64,000 nt of DNA from TMP-24 sp041397305 (GCA_041397305.1 JAWKWX010000006.1:62001-126000); one strand, 5' to 3'; positions 23,695-33,562 are shown, counted from the stretch's first letter. Made by a program: numbers and translations. Notes: generated by a model not told the origin, from the letters alone.

Positions 23695-25320
23695 TCAGGC
23701 GGTCACCTGCTCCCGCAGGATGGAGGCGGTCAGCGACATCATCAGATAGATGCCCGCGAAGACCAGGAACGCGAGCGCCGTATCCTCGAACGCGCGCGGA
23801 TAGGTCGGCTCGTCCGGGGCGATGGGCGCCACGCTGACCGACAGATAGCGGACCTGACGGTTGGCTTCAATCCGCGCCGATTCCTGCTGCTCCAGCGCTT
23901 TCGACAGCATCAGCTGGCGGGTCTGCAACTCGGTCTCGGCGATGCGGAGCTGGCCGGTGATCTGGGCAAGCGAAAGCGTGCTGTTCTCGTCCTGTGTCAT
24001 CGAGGCGCGCAGGCTGTCGATCTGGCCCTGAATGCGTGTCATGTCGCCCTTGACGCCATCGACGCGCGCCTGATTGGGCTTGGCATTGTCGAGAAGCTGG
24101 CTCAACTCGAGTTCCTTCAGGCGCAGTTGACCCTCAAGTTCGGCGACCTGCGTCATGACGAGTGTCGTCTCCGCCTTGGGGTCGAGAACGCCGAGCCTGG
24201 TCTGCAGGTCCAGCACCTTCTGTTCGGCCGCCTTCACCTTGGCCTCGGCATCGGCATAGCTTTCGCGGGCGCCCTTCATCTGATCGTCCCGCACCCGATG
24301 GGTGAGATTGTCGACCTGCTCCTCGGCGAATTTCAGCAGCGACTCGGAAAATTTCTGACTGGTCGCCGGGTCGACCGCCGAAACCTCCAACTTCACGATC
24401 CCTTCGGTCGGGTCGTAGGCGATCTTCACATTGCGTTTGTAGAGCTTGTAGGCGGCTTCGTTCGTTGCGTCCGGTTCAAGCCGTTGCAACGGATCGACGA
24501 AATCCTGGGAGAAGTGCTTCTTATACCCGAGGCTTTCATCAAGCCGCAGCATCGCCTCTCGCGACTGCAGATAGCCCTGCACCGCGATCGCATCCTGGGA
24601 ATTGGCGAACGTCGTACCCTTCAGGAAGTTCGAACCGATGCCGCCTGCTGTCTCGGACTGCTGGATCTGGAATTCGGATTTGGTGGCATAGAAGGGCGTG
24701 GCGAGTCGGTAGAAATACCAGCCCGCAAAAAAGGTCGGCAGGAGGACGAAGAACGCCAGCCGCATCATCAGAAGCGTGAAATTGCGGCGTCGCCGCCGCA
24801 CGATGTCGCGCTGCATGTCGATGATGGCGCGCGCGCGATCGTTCTCGCTCAGGACCTGGGTCGAGGGCAGCTTCATCGGACCGGCGGGCACGATGGCCTT
24901 TCCGGCCTGCCGCTCGATCTCGCCGCCCGGCCGCGCAGACGCTTCGGCGCTTTCCTCTACCAGGCCAAGGATGTTCTCGCGCTGGAACGGGTCGATCCCC
25001 TTTCGGCGCAGAAGGAAGACCGCTTCTTCGTCGCTCGTCGCCTCGATCCCGTGCCGCAGCGCGATCCTGCGGGCAAGGCGCAGCTGGCGCGCGCTCAGGC
25101 CCTCGCCACGAATTGCCGCGAGCGCCGCCTCGGCGTCGGCCGGGGCGGCCGACCTGGTCGGCGCGCCGGTACCGGCGTCGAGCTTGAGGCCGCCGAAACC
25201 GTCATCCTCGGGCGCGGGCGCAAAGGGCAGATCGGTCTGCGGCGCACCAGCGGGCGCTGGTGCAGGCGGCGCATCGACGCGCCTGACGCGGAAGCGTGTG
25301 GCCTTAGGCGGGTTGTTCAT
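23695..25320 (-). CDS. kpsE: capsule polysaccharide export inner-membrane protein, KpsE-like
   Basis: A 541-residue polysaccharide co-polymerase/adaptor. A long cytoplasmic N-terminal extension (1-180, Pro/Ala-rich at first) precedes membrane segment 1 (about 185-205). A periplasmic region with long coiled coil (about 330-470) and a second membrane segment (about 512-534) follow. The YATKSEFQIQQSE motif after the first helix is typical. KpsE/CtrB proteins connect the ABC exporter to the outer-membrane KpsD channel. The N-terminal extension is longer than in E. coli KpsE. The start overlaps kpsT by 17 bases. Confidence 0.85.
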   Translation of the reverse strand: MNNPPKATRFRVRRVDAPPAPAPAGAPQTDLPFAPAPEDDGFGGLKLDAGTGAPTRSAAPADAEAALAAIRGEGLSARQLRLARRIALRHGIEATSDEEAVFLLRRKGIDPFQRENILGLVEESAEASARPGGEIERQAGKAIVPAGPMKLPSTQVLSENDRARAIIDMQRDIVRRRRRNFTLLMMRLAFFVLLPTFFAGWYFYRLATPFYATKSEFQIQQSETAGGIGSNFLKGTTFANSQDAIAVQGYLQSREAMLRLDESLGYKKHFSQDFVDPLQRLEPDATNEAAYKLYKRNVKIAYDPTEGIVKLEVSAVDPATSQKFSESLLKFAEEQVDNLTHRVRDDQMKGARESYADAEAKVKAAEQKVLDLQTRLGVLDPKAETTLVMTQVAELEGQLRLKELELSQLLDNAKPNQARVDGVKGDMTRIQGQIDSLRASMTQDENSTLSLAQITGQLRIAETELQTRQLMLSKALEQQESARIEANRQVRYLSVSVAPIAPDEPTYPRAFEDTALAFLVFAGIYLMMSLTASILREQVTA

Positions 25321-25957
25321 AATGCCATCTCGCTTCTTCGAGCGTATCGTAGAACGTCAGCCGCCCATCCTTCAGCACCGCCCCCGACCGACAGAACCGT
25401 TCGAGCGTGGAGACCTGATGAGAAACGACAATCACGGTCGCCTTTTCCAACCGCTCCTTCAGGATCGACCCGGCCTTGCGGTTGAACTCCACATCCGCGG
25501 TCGAGGGCATGCCCTCGTCGATCAGATACATGTCGAATTCAAGCGCGAGCAGAAGCGAGAAGCTGAACCGCGATTTCATGCCCGCGGAATAGGTTGACAG
25601 CGGCATGTCGAAATATTCCTCAAGCCCGCAGACCCAGCGGCAGAAGGCTTCGACATAATCGGGGTCGAGCCCGTAGAGACCGGCGATATAGCGGGCGTTC
25701 TCGCGCGCGCTGTGCCCCCCAACGACGCCGCCCATGAAACCCAGCGGAAAGGAGACCCGACAGGTCTTCTTCACATAGCCTTCGTCGGGCTTTTCCAGCC
25801 CCGCCATCATGCTGATGATCGTCGTCTTGCCGGTGCCGTTCCTCGCGAGGATGCCAAGCGAATTGCCAAGCTCGACCCGGAACGACGCCTGGTCGAGGAT
25901 GACCTTGCGCCGCTGGCCGGTCCAGAAGGACTTCGAGACATTCACAAATTCAAGCAT
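25304..25957 (-). CDS. kpsT: capsule polysaccharide ABC transporter ATP-binding protein
   Basis: A 217-residue ATPase of the KpsT/CtrD group. The Walker A region at 35-46 reads GILARNGTGKTT, an unusual variant with Ala-Arg before Asn, as in other KpsT proteins. The signature STYSAGMKSRF, Walker B MYLIDEGMP and switch VVSHQ are all present. It pairs with a KpsM permease, here encoded 23 kb away (48746). First gene of kpsT-kpsE-kdsA. It powers export of a lipid-linked capsule. Confidence 0.92.
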   Translation of the reverse strand: MLEFVNVSKSFWTGQRRKVILDQASFRVELGNSLGILARNGTGKTTIISMMAGLEKPDEGYVKKTCRVSFPLGFMGGVVGGHSARENARYIAGLYGLDPDYVEAFCRWVCGLEEYFDMPLSTYSAGMKSRFSFSLLLALEFDMYLIDEGMPSTADVEFNRKAGSILKERLEKATVIVVSHQVSTLERFCRSGAVLKDGRLTFYDTLEEARWHYEQPA

Positions 25958-26115
25958 CTTTTCCCGCAGGCCGCTCGATTCCCTTGTAACCGAGGGTGGT
26001 TAACGTTGCGATACAGCCTTTTGCGGGCATTATGATGGCAAGCCCGGGGCCGACGCAACGGGCGCGTTCGGGGGGAAAAGGCCCGGTCGCGCGCCCCTCC
26101 CCCCGTTATGTGCCG

Positions 26116-27369
26116 TCAGGCCGCAACCTTCTCGATCCGCATCAGCCGACCGGCCGCAAGGGCGATGACCGCTGCGCCGAAGGAGAAGAGCGCCCCCATC
26201 TTGGCCGCATCCTGTACCGCGCCCGCCGGGAAGGCGACCGTCGCCACGAAAAGTGCCACCGTGAAGCCGATGGCCGCCACGCAGCCCACCACGAACAGCT
26301 CCCGCATCCCCATCCCGTCAGGCAGGCCGAGCCTGAGAAGCCGCACCGCGAGCCAGCCAAAGAGGAAGATGCCCACCGGCTTGCCGATGACAAGCCCGAG
26401 CAGCACGAGCCAGGTCGGTTCCGATATCGAACTGAATTCCACGCCCGCGTTCAGAAGGCCGAAGAAGAAGAGCACGATCTCGACCGGAATCTTCAGCGCA
26501 TGTTCCATGCGGTTGAGAAGGTCGGTCAGATATTGCTCCGCTTCGGCGAAGACGCCGAAGGCGCGGTCGGCATGCGGGATGGCCGGGATGATCGGCAGAA
26601 GGCCGAGCGCGGGATGGATTCCCGCTTCCTGGAACCCGTACCAGCTCAGCACGCCCGCGACAGCATAGGGCCAGAAGCTGAGCCGTCTGCGCACGAGGCT
26701 TGAGACCGGGCGCAGCTGATTGCCGCGATCGAGATACAGGGGCAGCCAATTGCACAGAAGGAAGACCGCGACCGAAGCGCCGAGCGACAGCAGGAGCCAT
26801 GCCGGCGCCAGCGTGCCGGTCGGATAGAAGACCGCCAGAATGATCAGCCCGCCCGCATCATCGGCGATGGCGAGAAGCAGGAGGAACCGGATCGCCGGAT
26901 GGCCGGCACCGAAGACCATGCGCCCGACGAGATAGGAGAAGGCGATATCGGTTGCGGTCGGAATCGCCCAGCCCCGGCTGACCGCATCGAAGACCCCGAG
27001 CGCGGCGGCAAGCGACAGATAGACCACGACCGGCCCCGCCATGCCGCCCGCCGTGGCGATGAGCGGCGTCAGCGCCTTGCGCCCGCGCAGGCTGCCCTCT
27101 TCGAGGATCACCGCCTCCCAGACCTCCTTGGCGGCGATGGCGAAGAACAGCGCCATCAGCACGTCGTTCACCAGGAAATGCAGCGTCAGCACCCGACGGA
27201 CCGATCCGCCCTCCGGCTCTGCCTCGCCGATCAGGAAATCGTCGACAAGCACGTAGTGGACCAGGGCATGATAGCTGTGCGGATCGAGATTGGCCCATAT
27301 CAGCGCCAGTACCGCACCGGCGATCAGCAGAAGCGAATAGGTCGAGATATAGTTCCAGACGCGATACAT
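26116..27369 (-). CDS. nhaA: Na+/H+ antiporter NhaA
   Basis: A 417-residue polytopic membrane protein of the NhaA family, exchanging cytoplasmic Na+ for protons. The paired aspartates of the ion site are visible in LAIADDAGGLIILAVFY, and the TATDIAFS motif of the discontinuous helix is present (WAIPTATDIAFSYLVGR). Hydrophobic segments throughout fit about 12 helices. It is a single gene. The gap before kpsT has no recognisable feature. Confidence 0.94.
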   Translation of the reverse strand: MYRVWNYISTYSLLLIAGAVLALIWANLDPHSYHALVHYVLVDDFLIGEAEPEGGSVRRVLTLHFLVNDVLMALFFAIAAKEVWEAVILEEGSLRGRKALTPLIATAGGMAGPVVVYLSLAAALGVFDAVSRGWAIPTATDIAFSYLVGRMVFGAGHPAIRFLLLLAIADDAGGLIILAVFYPTGTLAPAWLLLSLGASVAVFLLCNWLPLYLDRGNQLRPVSSLVRRRLSFWPYAVAGVLSWYGFQEAGIHPALGLLPIIPAIPHADRAFGVFAEAEQYLTDLLNRMEHALKIPVEIVLFFFGLLNAGVEFSSISEPTWLVLLGLVIGKPVGIFLFGWLAVRLLRLGLPDGMGMRELFVVGCVAAIGFTVALFVATVAFPAGAVQDAAKMGALFSFGAAVIALAAGRLMRIEKVAA

Positions 27370-27506
27370 GGGGCCCCCCTCATCCTCTGTCCGGACCTTT
27401 AGGGGAAAGGCCGCGCCGGGACAACCGCGCCAGCGGGCGCGCGCGCCGGTCGGACGTGAGGGTGTCCGGCGCGCAACGACCGGAGGGTCGTCAGTGAAGC
27501 GTCTGT

Positions 27507-29129
27507 TCAGATCTCGCCATGAACGACCTTGCCGTCGACGAGCGTCGCGACCACCTGCGTATCGCCGATCTCATGCGCCGGGCAGGTCAGGATATCGCGG
27601 TCCAGAATGATAAGGTCGGCGCATTTGCCGGGTGAAAGCGTACCGGTGTCGGCGCTGCGCCAGGCTGCCGCCGCCGCGCCGGTCGTGTAACCTGCGATCG
27701 CCTCCTCGCGGCTGATCCGCTCCTGCGGCAGGAAGGGCGGCACCTTGCCGTCGGCGACCGGCGGCTGGCGCGTCACCGCAGTCTCGATGATCTGGAACGG
27801 ATTGAGGGTCGAGACGCCCCAGTCGCTGGACAGGGCCATCCCGGCGCCCGCGTCGAGGAGGGACCGGAACGCATAGATCCAGCGGCTGCGCGCATTGCCC
27901 ACCATCGGCACGGCGATGTCGGTCACCGAAAGTTCGCTGCGCGCCCAGAGCGGCTGGACATTGGCCATCACCCCCAGCGCACGGAAACGCGGGATGTCGG
28001 CGGGGTCGATGAACTGGACATGGGCGATCTGGTGCAGCGACGGCCAGTCGCCGTTCGCCCGCCGAGCCGCCTCGCAGCCGTCGAGCGCCGCCCGCACCGC
28101 CATATCGCCGATCGCATGGACATGGATCTGGAACCGCGCCGCATCGAAAGCGGTGAACATCTCGGTGATCTGGGCAGGCGTGAACATCAGGGGCGCATTG
28201 CCGCCCTCCGCGTCCGAATAGGGCGAAATCATCGCCGCCGTGCGGTTCTCGACCACGCCGTCGAGGAAGAATTTCGCCGAATGGACCTTGAACCGGCCGC
28301 TGCCTGCACTGGCCCGGAAGCCGGTCAGCCGCCCCACCGCGCCCCCGGTCGTGTCGAACGCATTGACCAGCGCCGTCGCCGCGACCCTGAGCGTCAGTTC
28401 ACCCGCCGCTTCCAGCGCGCGGTAGACGCGTACATGCCGTTCCTCGACCCGCGCGTCCAGAACCCCGGTAATGCCGTTCTGATGCGCAAGCGCCTGCGCC
28501 CATTTCACCCCCTCGGCAAAATCGGCGTCCGACGGGCGCGGCATGCGGGCCTCGGCCCACGCGATGGCGTTTTCGTAAAGCATGCCGGTCGGCACGCCAT
28601 CCGGCCCGCGCACGAAGTGGCCGTTCTGCGGATCGGGCGCCGCTGCCGTGAGGCCGACGGCCCGGCAGCCGAGGCTGTTGAGGCAGCCATTGTGACCGTC
28701 GGACGCGACGATCAGGCAGGGCCGGTCGGGGACGGCACGGTCGAGAAGGTGCCTGTCGAGGTTTCCGGCGTGGAAGACGCCGGAATACCAGCCGGTGCCG
28801 TTGACCCAGGGACGCGCATGGGTTTTCGCGAAGGCCGCGAGGGTGAAGACGATATCATCGGGAGTGCGCGCCAAGGACAGATCGGCATTCTGACTGTAAT
28901 CCTGCCCGCTGTCCTGCAGATGGATATGCGTATCCTGAAACCCCGGCAGCACCCGCCGCCCGCCCGCGTCGATCACGCGTGTCGATCCGTTCGCAAGGCC
29001 ACGCATGTCGACCGTCGAGCCGAGCGCGCAGATACGTCCCTGCCGCACCGCCAGCGCGTCGGCGTAGGGAATCGCGCCGTCCATCGTCATGATGCGGGCA
29101 TTGGTGACGATCAGATCGGCCGACTGCAT
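27507..29129 (-). CDS. YtcJ-like metal-dependent amidohydrolase
   Basis: A 540-residue amidohydrolase-3 family enzyme. The metal ligands DTHIHLQDSG, a later HVHAIGDMAVRAAL and an SSDWGVSTLNPFQI segment are present, and the C-terminal composite domain ends LSPGKCADLIILDRDIL. Related proteins hydrolyse C-N or ester bonds in varied small molecules, and the substrate cannot be read from sequence. No signal peptide. It is a single gene with a tandem repeat about 100 bases upstream. Confidence 0.85.
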   Translation of the reverse strand: MQSADLIVTNARIMTMDGAIPYADALAVRQGRICALGSTVDMRGLANGSTRVIDAGGRRVLPGFQDTHIHLQDSGQDYSQNADLSLARTPDDIVFTLAAFAKTHARPWVNGTGWYSGVFHAGNLDRHLLDRAVPDRPCLIVASDGHNGCLNSLGCRAVGLTAAAPDPQNGHFVRGPDGVPTGMLYENAIAWAEARMPRPSDADFAEGVKWAQALAHQNGITGVLDARVEERHVRVYRALEAAGELTLRVAATALVNAFDTTGGAVGRLTGFRASAGSGRFKVHSAKFFLDGVVENRTAAMISPYSDAEGGNAPLMFTPAQITEMFTAFDAARFQIHVHAIGDMAVRAALDGCEAARRANGDWPSLHQIAHVQFIDPADIPRFRALGVMANVQPLWARSELSVTDIAVPMVGNARSRWIYAFRSLLDAGAGMALSSDWGVSTLNPFQIIETAVTRQPPVADGKVPPFLPQERISREEAIAGYTTGAAAAAWRSADTGTLSPGKCADLIILDRDILTCPAHEIGDTQVVATLVDGKVVHGEI

Positions 29130-29446
29130 GGAGAGCGCCTTTCGGTGGATTCGGGGCGCCAGAGTGATGCCCTCAGCCCCGACCGGGCAAGCGAAATCGC
29201 CGGACCATGTCGCTAAGATCAGCCCCGGGAATTTTCCGCCGGAATTTTCCGCCGGGCGCGCGCGGTCGGCGTGCAGCGATGATCGAGGGGATCCCTACGA
29301 CCGAGCGTTGCCGGGCCGTCACCCGGCGGGGCACACAGGGCTGTCCGGCGGTCCGGGCATGTACGTCATGCAAGTTGCAGGAAACGCTCCGGACTGCGGG
29401 GCGAGAAGCCGACTGTCAGCTTTGCGAGGGCCAGATCCGGGAAGCG
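29130..29446. other. noncoding stretch between the amidohydrolase and tRNA-Thr
   Basis: 317 bases without a gene I accept. It contains the tandem repeat at 29228-29253. An open frame on the plus strand runs through it into the tRNA but looks spurious. Confidence 0.6.
29228..29253. repeat. 13-base tandem repeat upstream of the amidohydrolase gene
   Basis: GGAATTTTCCGCC occurs twice head to tail. The AT core stands out in GC-rich sequence about 100 bases before the amidohydrolase start. It could be a protein-binding site; nothing else supports this. Confidence 0.5.
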
Positions 29447-29522
29447 TGGTGCCGGTGAAGGGACTCGAACCCCCGACCCCATCATTACGAATGACGTGCT
29501 CTACCAGCTGAGCTACACCGGC
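29447..29522 (-). tRNA. tRNA-Thr (anticodon CGU)
   Basis: 76 bases with encoded CCA. Acceptor GCCGGTG pairs with CACCGGC, the discriminator base is A, D arm TAGCTCAGCTGGTAGAGCA, anticodon stem CGTCA/TGATG around loop TTCGTAA giving CGT, and T arm GGGGGTTCGAGTCCC. Confidence 0.96.
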
Positions 29523-29616
29523 ACGCTTCCATGTCTAGGCCCTACCGCGGCCCAATCGGCTACTTTGCGCCGTTTGTAGACGGCTGGTCATGACGCCATT
29601 CGCGGGCAGGCTTGCC

Positions 29617-29655
29617 GCTTGCGAATGAACCGCCCCACCAGCGGAGCTACCCGGC
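29617..29655 (-). pseudogene. decayed 5' half of a duplicated tRNA-Thr
   Basis: On the minus strand GCCGGGTAGCTCCGCTGGT, then GGGGCGGTTCATTCGCAAG, follows the 5' half of the neighbouring tRNA-Thr through the D arm to the anticodon loop with substitutions and a deletion. No T arm or 3' acceptor follows. The upstream flank is duplicated too: AGGCCCTAC-N2-CGGCC lies 14 bases from the 5' end in both copies (29537-29552 and 29670-29685). Confidence 0.6.
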
Positions 29656-29767
29656 GACTTTCGCGGCCAAGGCCCTACTACGGCCGACAGCGGCACGCAA
29701 GGCTCATTCTGCGCCGGCAGCCGGACGCTGATCGCCTGCCGATCCGCACTTTGCCCGCAAAGACATT

Positions 29768-30712
29768 CTACGTCTCGCACCGCATGCGTGCCGGATCGAG
29801 ATCGCTGCCGACGAGTGCCCTCCAGGTCAGATCAACCCCATCGCGAAGCGGGGTCTGCGGCTGCCATCCAAGATCGGTTCGGGCGCGGCGAATATCGAGT
29901 ATGTTGGACGGCACATCCGACTTCCGGGCCGCGCGAAAGAGGATTGGCAGCTCGCGCCCGGTCACCTCGCGGATGAGATTGACGACCTCGATCACCGAAG
30001 TACCGGTACCACTGCCGCCGTTGAACGCGCCGGTCAGGTCGCTTTCGAGGGCCTGGATACAGAGGTCCGCAAGATCATCGACGAAAAGATAGTCCCGGAC
30101 CACCGTTCCGTCGCCCCAAATCTCGGCCGGTTGACCGGCGGCGGCGCGCGCAAGGAATGTTCCTATGATGCCCTGAACCCCGATATTGCCCTGCATCGGG
30201 CCGTAGGGGTTCGATGGTCTGACGATGACGGGCAGCAGGCCGTGCTGGCGCTCGTACAGACGCAGATAGGATTCGATCGCGACCTTGACGACGCCGTAGG
30301 AACTGATCGGCGCAAGATCATGCGTCTCGGGAATGGGGATCTGTTTGGGGATGCCATAGACGGTACCGCCAGACGACAGGAAGAGAAGGCGCCGACGCCC
30401 GGTCTGCCGCATCGCCTCGAGCAGGTTGAGCGTCCCGACCAGATTGATCTCGACATCAAGCCGCGGATCGCTGTCACCTGTGCCAGGAACGGTCGCGCTG
30501 GCCAAATGCACGACCAGGTCCGCGTTCCCGACGAGCCGGATGAGCGCATCGGAATCCTCAAGCGGGGCAGCGACATAGATTGCACCTTGCGGCAATGCCC
30601 GCGCCGGCATGGGTTTGCGGCCGCAGACAGTCACCCGGAAATGCGCGGCCGTCAGCTTGCGGACCAGGGAATGGCCGATGAACCCATTCCCCCCGACAAC
30701 AAGAACCTGCAT
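29768..30712 (-). CDS. NAD-dependent epimerase/dehydratase, nucleotide-sugar type
   Basis: A 314-residue extended short-chain dehydrogenase. The Rossmann motif VLVVGGNGFIGHSLVRKL opens the protein, the SSGGTVYG segment and the catalytic pair in SSYGVVKVAIE (Tyr/Lys) are present, and RPSNPYGP marks the sugar-nucleotide binding part. It resembles UDP-glucose 4-epimerases and related epimerases; the exact sugar is not evident. It follows the GT2-GT4 glycosyltransferase by 31 bases on the same strand and probably makes or modifies its donor. Confidence 0.85.
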   Translation of the reverse strand: MQVLVVGGNGFIGHSLVRKLTAAHFRVTVCGRKPMPARALPQGAIYVAAPLEDSDALIRLVGNADLVVHLASATVPGTGDSDPRLDVEINLVGTLNLLEAMRQTGRRRLLFLSSGGTVYGIPKQIPIPETHDLAPISSYGVVKVAIESYLRLYERQHGLLPVIVRPSNPYGPMQGNIGVQGIIGTFLARAAAGQPAEIWGDGTVVRDYLFVDDLADLCIQALESDLTGAFNGGSGTGTSVIEVVNLIREVTGRELPILFRAARKSDVPSNILDIRRARTDLGWQPQTPLRDGVDLTWRALVGSDLDPARMRCET

Positions 30713-30743
30713 CTGCTACTCCAGTCCGACTTACTCTGACGGA

Positions 30744-33134
30744 TCACCGGCGATCGGCTATCACCTGCAGGTATAGCTCGCGATAGCGGGCGGCAAGAGC
30801 ATCTATGTCGTACTTCCGCGCGGCAGTCCGGGCATTGCTGGCCAACTGCGCGCGGTGTTGCGGGTCGAGCAGGCGCTCCATCGCGCCCGCGAGCGCGCCG
30901 ACATAGTCCGCGTCATCCTCGACGTATGGGATCAGTTCGCCAGCCGGTCCGCTGTCGCTTGCGATCATGGAGCCTATGTTGCCGATATCCGTCGCGACGC
31001 AGGGAATGCCCATCTGCATCGCCTGAATCAGGCACAGGGGGTAGGATTCACCGGCAAACCGGGTCGGCAGCAACGCGACGTCGGAAAGGGCATAGACGCC
31101 GTGGATTTCCTTGACGAACCCAAGGAACCGGATGCCGGCATCTGCCTCCGCGAGCTCTCGGGCGCGGTCCGTCTGCGGACCCTCACCCACCGCGAGGACG
31201 CCGACCTTGGCCGTCGGCACGCGCTGGCGAAGCAGGCGCAGGGCCGCGACCGTCTCCGTCCAGCCCTTGCGCTCGATCCCGCGCGCAACCAGCGTGAAGA
31301 TCACCGTGTCATCATCGAAGCCAAGCTCGGAGCGTGTTTTTCCGTAGGGGCTCCGATCGACCGGCATCGCATTCGACATCTTGACGAACTGGTTTTCACG
31401 GCCAGGCAGGCCCTCGAAAGGCAATAGGTTGCGGTCCGCCGTGTAGGCGAACCGGTCGATCTTCTCTGCCCATCGCTGAACCCGCTTCCGAGAAAGGTCG
31501 ATCGCCTCATAGGATCCATGCAGCGTCGTGACGAAGGGAATGTCCGCCCCTCCCTCGTCAAGGACAAGCCGTTCAACGCTGGCGAAATGCGAATGGACAA
31601 GGCTGACGCCGGCGGCCTGAAGGAAGGCGCGCACCCCCATGTCGCGCAGGACGTTCGCGCCATAGACAGGGATCGCCGGGTGCAGCATTGCACGCACGTC
31701 CGGATGATCTTCGGCGTTCATCATTTGCAGGACAGAGACCTGGACACCAAGCCCGCGCAGCGCATTTGCGAGGTGAATGGGAAATATCTCCCCTCCGCCA
31801 TAAGAAAAGCCCAGCAGGCCGACAAGAATGTGCGGTGTACGTCGCTCGACTGCACGCAGCTCCGCCGCGGGCAGCAGATCTTCGAAGGGCACGGCGACCC
31901 GGCGCGACCGGTGCAGGCTTCGACAGCTTTCCAGGAAGCGCTCAAGGGTGGTGTCCGGAATCTCCCAGCGCCCCTTGATGGCGGTCATCAGCCGAGAGAA
32001 CTCGCGGTAATAGTCTGGCGACGACTGGGCCTTCTTGCCCGAGGTATTTCCTCCGTGCATGCAGAAATAGGCGACCGCACCAGGGCAATAGGCGATCTGG
32101 CCGCCCGAAGCGATTGCGGCATAGAGGAACCAGTCGCCGATCACGCGATAGGTTCGGGCCTCCGCCCACAGCGCCTCGTCTATCGGGAACCGGCGCCAGA
32201 GGCTGCCGCCGACATTGGCGATGACATTCTTCACGCCAAAGCCGCCGCGGAACCAGCTGGCCGCCGGTCGCGTGAGCGGCCGTTTCCAGATGCCAGGTTC
32301 ACTTTCCTCGCGATAGAGGTCCATCCCGGGCACGACCTTGCCATCGGCACCGGCGAATTCGATGCGCCCGAAGGCCATCATTACGCTCGGGTCACGGAAG
32401 CTGCCGATTGCGTTTGCGACAAAACGTTCGTCACAGAAATCGTCGCTCTCGCAGATCCAGACCACGTCGCCGGACGCAGCCTCATGGCCTTTCTGCCACT
32501 GCGCGAAGACGCTGCCCGAATTCGTGTCATTGTAGATCGCGCGTATGCGATCTGGATAGCGCGCGACATAGTCGTCGATGATCTCGCGGCTGTTGTCGGT
32601 CGAACAATCGTCGAGAATGACGATATCCACGAACTGGTAGGTCTGATTGAGGATGCTTTCGAGACGGCGCGGCAGAAAGGCCGCGTGATTGTAGTTGGGC
32701 ACGACGGCTGTCACGCGCAGTGCTCCGTCAAGCGACGAACTGCCCCTATAGTCTCTGATGACCCTATTCGCGCCGAGACGTGCGTAGAAGTCGTGACAGA
32801 AGGCGTCCACACGTGCCGCCAGAAGAAGCGGATCGCGTTTTTCGGCGGACTTGAGGAACCGCGCCTGACGACGCTTGCTGAACAGGGGCGATCTCGCAAG
32901 CCAGTAAAGCAGGCGGGTGTGGAGCAGTCTTGTGATCAACCTGCCCACGGAGCCTGTACTGGGCCCGTTCTGGCGTTGCAATTCGGCTACCGACGTGCTG
33001 ATCCAGTCGATTTCCTCGACAAGCCCCTCCACGACCAACTCAAGATCGCCGCGATCCCGCTCGGACGGTTCGGCATTCGCCGCCGTCGCGGTGGAAGTGG
33101 GATGCCTGGCGGCAGGATCGTCAGCGATATGCAC
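30744..33134 (-). CDS. bifunctional glycosyltransferase, GT2 domain fused to GT4 domain
   Basis: A 796-residue protein from GTG 33134, chosen because GAAGGA lies seven bases upstream; a longer frame to 33236 would start at TTG without a ribosome site. After a helical N-terminal region, a GT2 (GT-A) domain starts with VTAVVPNYNHAAFLPRRL, has ILDDCSTDNS and the acidic CESDD motif. From about residue 435 a GT4 (GT-B) domain follows: LGFSYGGGEIFPIHLAN, FVTTLHGSYEA, ARGIERKGW and PTRFAGESYPLCLIQAM with the E-x7-E type motif. Two transferases in one chain probably add successive sugars of a surface glycan. Acts in the cytoplasm or at the membrane. Confidence 0.85.
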   Translation of the reverse strand: MHIADDPAARHPTSTATAANAEPSERDRGDLELVVEGLVEEIDWISTSVAELQRQNGPSTGSVGRLITRLLHTRLLYWLARSPLFSKRRQARFLKSAEKRDPLLLAARVDAFCHDFYARLGANRVIRDYRGSSSLDGALRVTAVVPNYNHAAFLPRRLESILNQTYQFVDIVILDDCSTDNSREIIDDYVARYPDRIRAIYNDTNSGSVFAQWQKGHEAASGDVVWICESDDFCDERFVANAIGSFRDPSVMMAFGRIEFAGADGKVVPGMDLYREESEPGIWKRPLTRPAASWFRGGFGVKNVIANVGGSLWRRFPIDEALWAEARTYRVIGDWFLYAAIASGGQIAYCPGAVAYFCMHGGNTSGKKAQSSPDYYREFSRLMTAIKGRWEIPDTTLERFLESCRSLHRSRRVAVPFEDLLPAAELRAVERRTPHILVGLLGFSYGGGEIFPIHLANALRGLGVQVSVLQMMNAEDHPDVRAMLHPAIPVYGANVLRDMGVRAFLQAAGVSLVHSHFASVERLVLDEGGADIPFVTTLHGSYEAIDLSRKRVQRWAEKIDRFAYTADRNLLPFEGLPGRENQFVKMSNAMPVDRSPYGKTRSELGFDDDTVIFTLVARGIERKGWTETVAALRLLRQRVPTAKVGVLAVGEGPQTDRARELAEADAGIRFLGFVKEIHGVYALSDVALLPTRFAGESYPLCLIQAMQMGIPCVATDIGNIGSMIASDSGPAGELIPYVEDDADYVGALAGAMERLLDPQHRAQLASNARTAARKYDIDALAARYRELYLQVIADRR

Positions 33135-33562
33135 AGAAGCGTCCTTCTGGTTGGTCAGGTCGGAACGGCTCGTGTGTACCGCGTCAAAGCCAACGCCTGC
33201 CACGAAAGCCGGGCTTTTATTGCAAGGCACGCACAACGCCGCGCGCAGCCGACGAAGGGGGGCGGATACGGTAGCGGGCTTCTGTAGGCCTTCGCTTCGG
33301 ACGCTGTCAACCGCCCCCGCCAGACTTGTGCCACAGTGCGCAGACGGCCGCTGGTGCCCTGCCGCTTGTTCGGTGCCAGATCGTGGTCTGTGGGCGGCAC
33401 GGAGTTGCCAAATATCAGAACGGTCGGTACGAGCATTATGGATAGGGCGGGGCGCGCGCGCAATGCGTACCCTGTGTGAAGCAGCACGGCGCGAGGCGCA
33501 ACGTGACGCTTCCCATGGTGCCGTTCCGCCGCGCGCAGCCTGATTTGACGGATGAGAGCCTC
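33135..33562. other. intergenic region between divergent glycosyltransferase and rnd
   Basis: 428 bases separating two divergent genes; it should hold both promoters. I see no convincing -35/-10 pair, RNA or extra gene. The frames open on either strand here extend from or into the neighbours. Confidence 0.5.

Noticed and set aside
27441..27474. GCGCGCCGG/CCGGCGCGC hairpin after the amidohydrolase gene as a terminator
   Set aside because: The stem is real, but it has a 16-base loop and no T run, and such GC stems are common by chance here.
29207..29458. A Cys-rich 83-codon plus-strand frame
   Set aside because: It has several CxxC-like pairs but no ribosome site, and it ends inside tRNA-Thr. 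It looks like chance.
29089..29511. A plus-strand frame ending in VKGLEPPTPS-like sequence
   Set aside because: This ending is the well-known false translation of an antisense tRNA gene; the frame runs across tRNA-Thr.
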